Assembly (NCBI RefSeq): GCF_021117365.1
Contig: NZ_CP088262.1
Location: 558,001 to 622,000, forward strand
DNA: 64,000 nucleotides
Source of the DNA: Nocardioides sp. cx-173
Lineage (GTDB): Bacteria; Actinomycetota; Actinomycetes; Propionibacteriales; Nocardioidaceae
Direction of reading: 5' to 3'
Part shown: piece by piece, positions 1 to 7,361 of the stretch
Layout of the letters: the number at the start of each line of letters is the position of its first letter
Position numbering within the stretch: the first letter of the stretch is position 1
The notes under the pieces: generated by a model
Databases searched by the model: none
What the model saw: the letters and a program-made list of their open reading frames with translations, nothing else
What the model was told of the DNA's origin: nothing
Program-made: the position numbers and the translations under genes

Positions 1-242
1 GAGAGCGGCACCTCCATGCCGAGGAGCTGCTCGCGGGCCTCGGCGCTGCCGGAGACAGCGGCGACGTGGAAGGTCAGGTCGCGCGTGAGGTAGCTGATCG
101 CCGCGACCTCGAACCCGACCGCCTGGGCCACGCCCTCGACGACCGCGTCCAGCACCGAGTGGACGTCGGCGCCGCCGTTGATACGGCGCATGATCTGGTA
201 GATCGGTCGCAGATCTCCGACCTGTGCGCGAACCGGACCCAC
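1..242 (-). CDS. GAF-domain protein, N-terminal part (cut by window edge)
   Basis: About 80 N-terminal residues are visible. They read like the start of a GAF sensory domain (IYQIMRRINGGADVHSVL, then AVGFEVAAISYL), a fold that binds small ligands in signalling proteins. The effector domain lies outside the window, so the output (cyclase, kinase, phosphatase or regulator) is unknown. I chose the GTG at 242 because a GGGAGG lies 5 bases upstream; another in-frame GTG at 248 is too close to that site. It follows the DUF4235 gene on the same strand with a gap of about 57 bases. Confidence 0.6.
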   Translation of the reverse strand, partial: MGPVRAQVGDLRPIYQIMRRINGGADVHSVLDAVVEGVAQAVGFEVAAISYLTRDLTFHVAAVSGSAEAREQLLGMEVPL

Positions 243-299
243 GCTCACCTCCCGACGGGAGGCAAGTCTCGCAGGTCCGTGGGCCGGCTCACGCGAGGG

Positions 300-617
300 T
301 CATGACACCGGTGTGGGTGCGTCCGGGTCCTGGCCGTCCTTGCGCAGGCCCGGTGGCAGGTGACCGGTCTGCTTGGCGTAGACCTGCGCGGCCTGGCGGG
401 TCGCGAACATCCGGGCGAGCGCGATCAGCGTGCCGCTGACCGCGGCCCACGCGACCGCCTCCCACACGTTCACGTCCGGGTCCGCCGGGTTCGCCGGTGG
501 GTTCTTGCCGGTGGCCGCCTTCCAGGACGCGTTGAGCCCCTTCTTGGCCATGGCGGCGGCGCCCAGGGCCGAGACGAGCGAGACGGCGGTGAAGATCTTG
601 GAGCTGTCGGAGGCCAT
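300..617 (-). CDS. DUF4235 family small membrane protein
   Basis: A 105-residue protein beginning MASDSSKIFTAVSLVSALGA. It resembles the actinobacterial DUF4235 family: a hydrophobic segment near residues 9-24, a short KKGL...W loop, a second hydrophobic segment around 52-70 and a polar tail rich in P and D. Function is unknown in the family. The start is the ATG that gives a protein of family length; no strong ribosome site is visible. It is transcribed away from the SARP-type regulator at 723 and leads into the GAF gene. Confidence 0.7.
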   Translation of the reverse strand: MASDSSKIFTAVSLVSALGAAAMAKKGLNASWKAATGKNPPANPADPDVNVWEAVAWAAVSGTLIALARMFATRQAAQVYAKQTGHLPPGLRKDGQDPDAPTPVS

Positions 618-710
618 GAGTCGCGGTACCCACTCCGGTCGGCTCCATCCGGCAGCGGATGCAGGGGCCGGCATCCGCCTCATCCCTATGCGTCTGATAT
701 CGCCGTTCCA

Positions 711-716
711 TAGGCT
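711..716 (+). promoter_or_regulatory. TAGGCT -10 box, leaderless start
   Basis: TAGGCT lies 6 bases before the GTG at 723, so transcription would start at or next to the start codon. The same spacing recurs at many genes in this window. Confidence 0.45.
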
Positions 717-722
717 GGCCGC

Positions 723-3700
723 GTGCGCACCGCCGTCCTGGGACCCGTCGAGGTCCACGCCGGCGACCGGATCGTCGACCTCGGCACGCGGCGCCAGCGC
801 GCCATCGTCGCCGGGCTCGCCCTCGCCGACGGGACGCCTGTGGCCAGCGAGACGCTGATCGCCCGGGTCTGGGGGGCCGATCCGCCGCCGGGGGCGCTCG
901 CCACGCTGCACGGGTACGTCGCCGGGCTGCGCCGCAGCCTCGAGCCGGACCGGGCGCCGCGCGAGTCGCCCCGGGTGCTGGTGACCGTGGAGAGCGGCTA
1001 CGCGCTGCGGACGCCGCGCGAGGGGCGCGACGACCACGCGGTGGAGCGCGCGGTCGCCGAGGCTCGCGCGCTCCTGCGCGCCGTACCCGACCACCTGCGC
1101 CCGCGCACCGATGCCGCCGGCGCCGCGGCGGTCACCGAGGCCCTTGTCGGACTGGACCACGTCGTCGGCCTGTGGCGCGGGGAGCCGTACCCCGAGCTCG
1201 GCGAGGACCCCGCGGCCGAGGCCGAGCGGGCTCGCCTGAGAGACCTGAATGCGTCGGCCCAGGAGCTGCGCGTGGTGGCGCGGATGGCCCTCGGTCGCCA
1301 TGTCGAGGTGGTGCCGGAGCTCGCGGCGAAGACCACCGAGCACCCGCTCCACGAACGGTGGTGGGCGCTGCTCGCCGTGGCGCTCGCCCGCAGTGGTCGG
1401 CAGGCCGAGGCCCTGCAGTCGCTGCAGTCGCTGCGTGCGCTCCTGGCCGACGAGCTGGGCGTCGACCCGAGCCCGCCGGTCCGCGAGCTGCACACGGCCA
1501 TCCTGCGGCAGGACCCCTCCCTGGGCTGGTCCCGTGCGCCCTCGTCGGCGCTTCCGGTCCGCGGCGCCGGGCCGCCGATGGAGGCCCGCCCGTCGCACTT
1601 CCGCGAGTCACCGCCGGTGCCGCGCTGGCCTCTGGCCGGCCGGTCCGAGGAGACCCACCGCCTGGGCGAGGTCGTCACCGACGTGATCGCCGGCCGCCCG
1701 CACGTCGTCCTGCTCACGGGGGAGGCGGGCGTCGGCAAGTCCCGGCTCGCGCTCGAGCTCTCGCTGAGTGCGTTCGAGCAGGGCTTCACGGTCGCCGTCG
1801 GACAGTGCTCGGCGGACGGCCCACCACCGCTGTGGCCGTGGCGGGTCATCGCGCGGAGCCTGGCCGACCAGCTGGCCGACGCCCCCGAGGTCGTCGGTCT
1901 GCTCGACACCGCACCCGCCGACGACTTCGCCACGTGGGACGCGGTCGCCGGGGCGCTGTGCGACGCGGCCAGCGCGCACCCACTGCTCCTGGTGCTGGAG
2001 GACGTCCAGTGGGCCGACGAGCCGACCCGACGGCTGCTGGTGCACCTGCAGTCCGTCGTGCGTCACCAGCGCCTGTGCGTGGTCGTCACCGCGCGCTTGG
2101 ACGGCGCCACGGATCGGGTGGTGGGTGACCTCGCGGCCGCGCTGGCGCGGGGGCAGACCACGCGCCTCGACCTGGACGGGCTGGATGTCGACGCCGCGGG
2201 CGACCTCGTCGCCGCGGTCGCCGGGAGCGTCCACCGGGACACCGTGCGCGACCTGTGGGAGCGCGCCGCCGGCAACCCGTTCTTCCTCACCGAGCTGGCA
2301 CTGTCCGGCGGCGCACTGTCGGGATCGCTCTCGGACGTGGTCCTGAGCCGCGTGCGGGCACTGCCCGACGACACGGTCCGGCTGCTCGAGGCGGCCTCGG
2401 TCATCGACATCGTCGTCGACCTCGACCTGCTCAGCCTGATGACCGGGCGCAGCGACACCGAGACCGCGCAGCTGCTGGCCCCGGCTCTGGCAACCGGCCT
2501 GGTGGTCGACGAGGGCCGGGTCAACGCGGCGTACCGCTTCTCCCACGGGGTCGTGCGCGAGGCGGTCCACGCGCACCAGCCCCAGCACACCCGGGCCGCG
2601 TGGCACCGGGCGGTGAGCCAGGTGCTCGAGCGCCGCTCCGGGCTGCGGCGCCCCGACCAGCGCGCGGCGCTGGCGCACCACTGGGAGCTCGCGGGCTACG
2701 GCTGGGTCGGCGAGGCCTGGCGCTCGGTGCTCGTGGCCGCCGAGCAGGCGCGGCTGGACGGCGCCTACGACGAGGAGGCCCGCCTGCTGCGCCGCGCCGT
2801 CGGGTGGCAGGAGCTCGACATCGGCAGCGGCGACGGCGAGCGCTTCGAGCTGCTCATCCTCCTCGCGGAGGCGTGCCGCTGGAGCGCGGACTGGCAGGGC
2901 GTCTCGGACGCCGTGGACGAGGCCGTGGTCGTGGCCGAGCGACTGGGGGACCCGAGGCTGGCGGCCCGGGCCGCGATCTCGACGATGGAGGGCGCCCTGT
3001 GGCAGGTGCGCCCCTACGGCACGGTGCACCACCCCATCGTGGAGGCGCTCGAGCGCGCTCTCCTCGCCCTGCCGGCCACGGAGCCCGGCCTGCGCTGCCG
3101 GGCGCTGCTGGCGCTGGCGATGGAGCTCTACTACGGCGGCGACCAGGCCCGCATCGACGCTCTGGTCGAGGAGGCACTGGCCATCGCCGACGGCGAGCAG
3201 GAGCCCCGGCTGTGCGCCACCGCCTACCTCGGCGCCTTCTCCGCGCGCGCTCGCGCCGACGCCGCAGCCGATCGCGCGCGCTACGTCGTGGTCGCCCGCG
3301 AGGCGGCGGATGCCGTCGGGGACGGCCGCCTCCGGCTCCTGGCCGATGCCCTGGGGGCGTCGGTGGCCAGCGAGCTCGGGGACGTGGCGACCGTGCGGGA
3401 CGCCCTTCCACGGCTGAGTGACCAGTGTCGACGACGGGGGCTGGCCACGGCCGAGGCGTTCCTGCGGGTGCTCGAGGTCCCGTGGCTGACCATGTGGGGC
3501 GACCTCGATCAGGCCGATGCCTCGCTGGCCCGGCTCGGCGAGCTCGCGCAGCGGCTGCGGATGCCCAACCTGGCCGACGCGCTCACCGTCACCACCGTGG
3601 CCCGCTCCATGCTGGCAGGCGAGTACGAGCAGGTGGCCCAGGCCATGGCCGACTTCGTCGCCGACACCACCATCCCCGCGGGCCCCGTGGCCGTGGTGGT

Positions 3701-4073
3701 GCTGCTGCGTGCCGGGCAGCGGGACCTGGCCCGGGCGCTGCACGGTCACCAGGGCGTCGACCTGACCGACGCGACGTACGTCGGTCTCGTCAACGCCTGC
3801 CTGGCGTGCGAGATCGCCCTCGGGCTTGACGACCGCGAGCTCGCGGCGCGCGCCTACCCGCTCGCGGCGCCCTACGCGGGACGCATGTGCACGGCGGGCA
3901 GCGCCGTGCCGATCGGCCCGGTCGACACCTTCCTGGCCTGGGGGGCGAAGGCTCTCGGGAAGGACCAGGCGGCGTCGGCCCACGCCGACGATGCCGTGGT
4001 CCTCGCCCGCGCGTGGGGCCTGTCGCGGGTGGAGTCGGAGCTCTTGGAGACGCGGCGGCGCTACACCGTCTGA
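723..4073 (+). CDS. SARP/AfsR-type transcriptional regulator with AAA ATPase and repeat C-terminus
   Basis: A 1116-residue regulator. Residues about 1-90 form an OmpR/PhoB-type winged helix as in SARP proteins (VWGADPPPGALATLHGYVAGLR). About 105-255 is a bacterial transcriptional activation domain ending in LLADELGVDPSPPVRELH. About 305-650 is an AAA_16-type ATPase with Walker A GEAGVGKS at 333-340 and Walker B LLLVLEDVQWADE. The rest is TPR-like helical repeats. Such proteins switch on secondary-metabolism or stress genes through ATP-dependent signalling; the targets here are unknown. It stands alone, and the stop codon lies inside the right target half of the IS110 insertion. Confidence 0.9.
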   Translation: MRTAVLGPVEVHAGDRIVDLGTRRQRAIVAGLALADGTPVASETLIARVWGADPPPGALATLHGYVAGLRRSLEPDRAPRESPRVLVTVESGYALRTPREGRDDHAVERAVAEARALLRAVPDHLRPRTDAAGAAAVTEALVGLDHVVGLWRGEPYPELGEDPAAEAERARLRDLNASAQELRVVARMALGRHVEVVPELAAKTTEHPLHERWWALLAVALARSGRQAEALQSLQSLRALLADELGVDPSPPVRELHTAILRQDPSLGWSRAPSSALPVRGAGPPMEARPSHFRESPPVPRWPLAGRSEETHRLGEVVTDVIAGRPHVVLLTGEAGVGKSRLALELSLSAFEQGFTVAVGQCSADGPPPLWPWRVIARSLADQLADAPEVVGLLDTAPADDFATWDAVAGALCDAASAHPLLLVLEDVQWADEPTRRLLVHLQSVVRHQRLCVVVTARLDGATDRVVGDLAAALARGQTTRLDLDGLDVDAAGDLVAAVAGSVHRDTVRDLWERAAGNPFFLTELALSGGALSGSLSDVVLSRVRALPDDTVRLLEAASVIDIVVDLDLLSLMTGRSDTETAQLLAPALATGLVVDEGRVNAAYRFSHGVVREAVHAHQPQHTRAAWHRAVSQVLERRSGLRRPDQRAALAHHWELAGYGWVGEAWRSVLVAAEQARLDGAYDEEARLLRRAVGWQELDIGSGDGERFELLILLAEACRWSADWQGVSDAVDEAVVVAERLGDPRLAARAAISTMEGALWQVRPYGTVHHPIVEALERALLALPATEPGLRCRALLALAMELYYGGDQARIDALVEEALAIADGEQEPRLCATAYLGAFSARARADAAADRARYVVVAREAADAVGDGRLRLLADALGASVASELGDVATVRDALPRLSDQCRRRGLATAEAFLRVLEVPWLTMWGDLDQADASLARLGELAQRLRMPNLADALTVTTVARSMLAGEYEQVAQAMADFVADTTIPAGPVAVVVLLRAGQRDLARALHGHQGVDLTDATYVGLVNACLACEIALGLDDRELAARAYPLAAPYAGRMCTAGSAVPIGPVDTFLAWGAKALGKDQAASAHADDAVVLARAWGLSRVESELLETRRRYTV

Positions 4074-4083
4074 CAGCCCTATG

Positions 4084-5298
4084 TCAAGCAGCCTCCTTGG
4101 TGATGAGGCTGAGCCGGCCGTGTAGGTCGGGGTTGTAGGGCACTTGGTCGTGCCAGCAGCGCCAGAGGATCCTGGTCCAGGCTTGGGCCAGGATCCTTGC
4201 CGCGTGGGGGTGGCGGCAGCCGCGCTGGCGGGCGCGGTCGTAGGTATCGCGGGCCCAGGCGTTGGCGCGCGGGGTGTCTTGAGCCCAGTCGATGAGCGCG
4301 GCGCGGAGAGTCTTGTTGCAGCCGCGTCGGTAGGCGACGTTGAGGTGTTTGCCGGACTGTCTGGTTGAGGGTGCGACCCCGGCGGCTGCGGCGAGCGCGG
4401 CGGCATCTGGGAAGCGGGCGCGGCAGTCGCCAATCTCGGCCAGGAGGGTTGCGGCGCGCACGGTTCCAGCGCGTGGGAGGGACTGGAAGATCGGGCCGTC
4501 GGGGTGCGCGAGGAGCGCTTCCTTGATCCGGGTCTCGAGGATCGATTGCTGTTCGCGGAGCTTGCTGAGCAGGTCGACCAGGGTGAGTACGACGAGTTCG
4601 CTGGCTTCGGCTGCTGGGCCGCTCACGCGTCCGGTGGCTGCGTTGCGCAGGTGGTCGACGAGATCGGCGGCGCTCTGGCGACCGCAGTAGCCATTGGCCT
4701 TGAGCCAGTGCGCCATTCGAAGCTGGGACAGCCACGCGGCCTTGGCTTCGGTCGGGAACCGGCGCAAGAACGCCAGGCTGATACCGATGTCGAGCTGGCT
4801 GAACAGTCCGATCGCTCCGGGGAAGTTGTGCTGCAACACCGCCAACAGCTGGTTATGCACCGCAATCCGGTGATCGATCAAGTCGTGACGCGAACGCACC
4901 AGCATCCGCAACGCGATCGTCTCCTCGGTATCGGGTTGTACAACCGCCCAGCGTGCGGTGTCGGTGCGTAAGGCGTCGGCCAGGACAAACGCGTCGAACC
5001 GGTCGTCCTTGTTGCCTGCACTGCCGTAGCGCGCACGTAGCGACTTCACTTGACGCGCCGAGATCACCACGACCTCGAATCCGTCGCGGATCAGATGCTC
5101 GACCACCGGCCCGTCGCCACGTTCGATCCCGACCTGGGCCACGCCGTGACGGCGCAGCAAGGTCGTGATCTTGCCCAGTCCCGGCTTCGAGTGCGGGAGC
5201 GTGACTTCCTCGATGCGCTGCCCATCGTCATCGACGATGCACAACGCGTGGTGCTGCCAGGACCAGTCGATCCCAGCGAAAGTGGGCGTAGCCTCCAT
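4084..5298 (-). CDS. IS110 family transposase (DEDD recombinase)
   Basis: 404 residues from the ATG at 5298, which has AAGGAG about 6-7 bases upstream. The N-terminal RuvC-like DEDD domain begins AGIDWSWQHHALCIVDDDG and includes IERGDG and GNKDDRFDAFVLADALR. The C-terminal transposase_20 part contains LPRAGTVRAATLLAEIGD, the ALAAAAGVAPSTRQSG stretch and the Ser/Tyr region. In the family this enzyme cuts and pastes the element as a circle, guided by an RNA from the element's end. The reading frame is intact, so the element may be active. Confidence 0.95.
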   Translation of the reverse strand: MEATPTFAGIDWSWQHHALCIVDDDGQRIEEVTLPHSKPGLGKITTLLRRHGVAQVGIERGDGPVVEHLIRDGFEVVVISARQVKSLRARYGSAGNKDDRFDAFVLADALRTDTARWAVVQPDTEETIALRMLVRSRHDLIDHRIAVHNQLLAVLQHNFPGAIGLFSQLDIGISLAFLRRFPTEAKAAWLSQLRMAHWLKANGYCGRQSAADLVDHLRNAATGRVSGPAAEASELVVLTLVDLLSKLREQQSILETRIKEALLAHPDGPIFQSLPRAGTVRAATLLAEIGDCRARFPDAAALAAAAGVAPSTRQSGKHLNVAYRRGCNKTLRAALIDWAQDTPRANAWARDTYDRARQRGCRHPHAARILAQAWTRILWRCWHDQVPYNPDLHGRLSLITKEAA

Positions 5299-5523
5299 GA
5301 TTAGTGCTCCTTCCGTATAGCCCACGGAATCAGCACTCCGGCCCCGGGACGTGACGGCCGGTTGGTCACTGCGGCACTCGCGGTGCAAAGCCCTATGGCC
5401 GGTCTGCACGTCCCGGGCCACCAGGCCCTGCAACTGTCAGCCAGGTCCTCACCAAGGCGGGACTGCGTCAGTTCGGCAGTGACCTAGCAGCACCGGGGTG
5501 CAGACAAGGCATACGCCTGTCTG
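5299..5523 (-). ncRNA. Candidate IS110 bridge RNA (left-end guide RNA)
   Basis: Read on the transposase strand, this stretch opens with a hairpin (arms 5515-5523 and 5501-5510). A middle section follows, then a large stem-loop with a perfect 11-base stem (5407-5417 with 5343-5353). This matches the known plan of a 5' stem-loop, target loop and donor loop. The middle part contains TAGGTC (5481-5486) and CTGACAG (5434-5440), matching the two flanks of this insertion. The second loop contains CATAGGGCT (5389-5397), identical to the element's right end (4075-4083). The right donor guide was not located. Boundaries are approximate. Confidence 0.55.
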
Positions 5524-5547
5524 AGACCTACGGTCCACCAGTGACCG

Positions 5548-6267
5548 TCAGGCACCCACCCCCTCGGGGACGAAGGCGAAGGCAGCCCGCTCCAGGCGGT
5601 GGAACCGGCCCCGGCCCAACCACAGCACCACCCGGAACGGCGGGCCGGCCGCGGTCAGCAACCCGGACGCCACCTGCGGCGGGAGGCCCTCCAGGCACCA
5701 GGGCACCAGGCGAAGCAGGTCGCGCGGCCCCAGCCCGCCGCGGAACTTGGCCCGCTCCACCCGTGCCCACTCGTCACCGGGCACGTAGCGCTGCAGGATC
5801 GCGATCGCATCACGCTCCTCGTGGCCGAGGTGGGCGCCGAGCAGCTCGCGGACCTGCTCGAGGTCGGCCACGAGCCCGTGCCGGCCGGTCTCGGACGGCC
5901 CGCCGGCCAGCGACTTGAAGCCGCTGCGCACGGCCTCCAGCAGTGGGTCGATCCTGGCGTGCTCGTCCTCCATCGCGTCCAGCACCCGCGCCCCCTCGGC
6001 ATCCCCGCTCGCGTCGACCCTGCCCCGTAACAAGGGCCAGAGGTGCTCGTCCTCCTTGTGGTGGTGGTCGTGGAGCAGCAGGGCGAACAGGTCCCACCTC
6101 TCCAGGAGGGCCTGCCAGGTCCCGGCCTGGGACAGGGGCGTGCGGAGGACGGCCTCGTGGAACCGGGCCAGGTCGCGCCGGAAGCCGTGGTGCAGCGCGT
6201 ACATCATCGACAGGTCGGCGGGCCCCTCGGGCGCGGCCGCCTGGCCGGGGAGCAGGTGCGCGGTCAC
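5548..6267 (-). CDS. Hemerythrin-like domain protein
   Basis: 239 residues, starting with GTG at 6267, which overlaps the stop of the SRPBCC gene as GTGA. Residues about 28-170 look like a hemerythrin HHE four-helix bundle, with metal-ligand motifs LHHGFRRDL, LLLHDHHHKEDEHLWPLL, MEDEHARIDPLLE and LGHEERDAI. Such domains bind a non-haem di-iron centre that senses or carries oxygen. The C-terminal 65 residues are basic and hydrophobic with no clear family. Coupling to the SRPBCC gene suggests joint expression; the role is not known. Confidence 0.8.
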   Translation of the reverse strand: MTAHLLPGQAAAPEGPADLSMMYALHHGFRRDLARFHEAVLRTPLSQAGTWQALLERWDLFALLLHDHHHKEDEHLWPLLRGRVDASGDAEGARVLDAMEDEHARIDPLLEAVRSGFKSLAGGPSETGRHGLVADLEQVRELLGAHLGHEERDAIAILQRYVPGDEWARVERAKFRGGLGPRDLLRLVPWCLEGLPPQVASGLLTAAGPPFRVVLWLGRGRFHRLERAAFAFVPEGVGA

Positions 6268-6743
6268 GGCCGGACTCGATCGTCGGGTCGGGAGAGGTGC
6301 TCGGCGAGCACCCCGGGCAGGGCCAGCAGGTCGGCCCGGTCCGCCCTGCGATAGGAGGGGGTCAGCACCGGCGCGAACGGCCGGAGAGCCCCGACCAGGC
6401 GGATGTGCGTGGTCGCCGTGACCTCGCACCGCCCCTCGTCGAGGGGCGAGACCCGGCGGGTGCCCGTCACGAGCACCGCGCCGGATCCGCCGTCGTAGGA
6501 CGCACTCAGGGGGGAGGTGCGCCCGACGACGGTCCGGGTGCGGAAGGTGAGCCCCGCGAAGCCGAGCTCCTCCCACAGGATCTGGCCGGGGACCGAGCGG
6601 CCCGGCGGCGCACAGGTGAAGCGCCGCACCTGGGCGCGCCACTGCGGGTCGTTGCCCCAGTCGAGGACGTAGTCGGCCACGACCTCGGCCGGGAGGGGCA
6701 CGGTCACGGAGGCCTCGAACCGGGTCACGCGGCCGGCGCTCAT
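6264..6743 (-). CDS. SRPBCC family protein
   Basis: 159 residues. The sequence (RFEASVTVPLPAEVVADYVL, then WGNDPQWRAQV) fits the START-like SRPBCC fold, a hydrophobic cup that binds lipids or polyketides or acts as a stress-type protein (AHSA1/polyketide cyclase-like). No catalytic residues can be assigned. It sits between a 28-codon open frame upstream (ATGA overlap) and the hemerythrin-like gene downstream (GTGA overlap), so the three appear translationally coupled. Confidence 0.75.
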   Translation of the reverse strand: MSAGRVTRFEASVTVPLPAEVVADYVLDWGNDPQWRAQVRRFTCAPPGRSVPGQILWEELGFAGLTFRTRTVVGRTSPLSASYDGGSGAVLVTGTRRVSPLDEGRCEVTATTHIRLVGALRPFAPVLTPSYRRADRADLLALPGVLAEHLSRPDDRVRP

Positions 6744-6826
6744 CGCCGCACCCGGACGGGCCGTGAGGTGACGGGCAGGGCGGGCGTCGCGGGGGGCGCG
6801 GTCAGGGCGGAGGCGCTGCGGGACAT
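6740..6826 (-). CDS. Possible 28-residue coupled small ORF
   Basis: A short frame, MSRSASALTAPPATPALPVT and eight more residues, starts at the ATG at 6826 with CTGGAG about 6 bases upstream. Its stop overlaps the SRPBCC start (ATGA), the layout used throughout this window for coupled genes. It is rich in A, P, S and R and resembles no family I know. It may be a leader peptide that loads ribosomes for the next gene, or a chance frame in GC-rich DNA. Confidence 0.3.
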   Translation of the reverse strand: MSRSASALTAPPATPALPVTSRPVRVRR

Positions 6827-6932
6827 GGGTGCTCCAGGAGTGCTCGGGAACGGACGGTCCCGAACTCTGACCGGCCCTGCTGGGATCCCGCTGGGGCCGT
6901 CGTCCCAGTGCGCTCCCAGACCCGCTCTGCCC

Positions 6933-7337
6933 TTAGAGCCGGGCCGACGACACGAACCGCTCGACGTCGACCCGGATCGCCACCCGGGCGGGGTTCTCCC
7001 CCGGGACGCGGTAACGGGACGCGTAGCGCTCGCAGGCGCGGGCCACCGACTCCGGGTCGCTGAGCACGGTGCCCTGGCCCTCGAGCGTCGACCACCGCCC
7101 GCCGTCGACCTGGCAGGCCGCGAGCACCCCGCCACCGGCGAGGTTGCGCGCCTTGCGCGAGCCGGCGTTGGTGATGATCCACGCGCACCGCTGCTCGGGG
7201 TCGAGGGCGACCCCGACCGGCACGACGTGCGGTCGTCCGTCGGCCCGCAGCGTCGTGAGCGTGCACAGGTGGCGCTCGGTCCAGAAGTCCAGCAGGGGCT
7301 GCGGGAACGCGTCCCAGCCGGGTCGCCACACGGTCAT
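6933..7337 (-). CDS. PPOX-class F420/FMN-dependent oxidoreductase family protein
   Basis: 134 residues with the split-barrel flavin-binding fold: LTTLRADGRPHVVPVGVALD, WIITNAGSRKARNL and a central VDGGRWSTLEGQGTV strand pair. Related actinobacterial proteins (TIGR F420 PPOX groups) bind F420 or FMN and reduce small substrates or store cofactor; the exact substrate is not readable from sequence. TAGGCT lies 6 bases upstream of the ATG, indicating a leaderless transcript. It follows the mannosyltransferase on the same strand but with its own promoter-like box. Confidence 0.8.
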   Translation of the reverse strand: MTVWRPGWDAFPQPLLDFWTERHLCTLTTLRADGRPHVVPVGVALDPEQRCAWIITNAGSRKARNLAGGGVLAACQVDGGRWSTLEGQGTVLSDPESVARACERYASRYRVPGENPARVAIRVDVERFVSSARL

Positions 7338-7343
7338 GGTCGC

Positions 7344-7349
7344 AGCCTA
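7344..7349 (-). promoter_or_regulatory. TAGGCT -10 box, leaderless start
   Basis: TAGGCT on the minus strand, 6 bases before the ATG at 7337 of the PPOX-type gene. Confidence 0.4.
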
Positions 7350-7361
7350 GGCGCCGGGCGC

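Larger units (their letters stand above)
4075..5525 (-). mobile_element. IS110-family insertion sequence
   Basis: About 1.45 kb, with one transposase and no terminal inverted repeats, as expected of IS110. The short right end is just past the transposase stop (4075-4083). The left end carries about 225 non-coding bases before the transposase start. The dinucleotide AG (CT on the coding strand) occurs at both proposed junctions, 4075-4076 and 5524-5525, matching the CT core used by many IS110 elements. The ends are inferred from core position and guide matches, not from comparison with an empty site. Confidence 0.75.

Noticed and set aside
1608..4433. A 941-codon frame antisense to the SARP gene running into the IS110 element
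   Set aside because: It crosses an element boundary and has shadow-type composition; the plus-strand regulator is clearly real.
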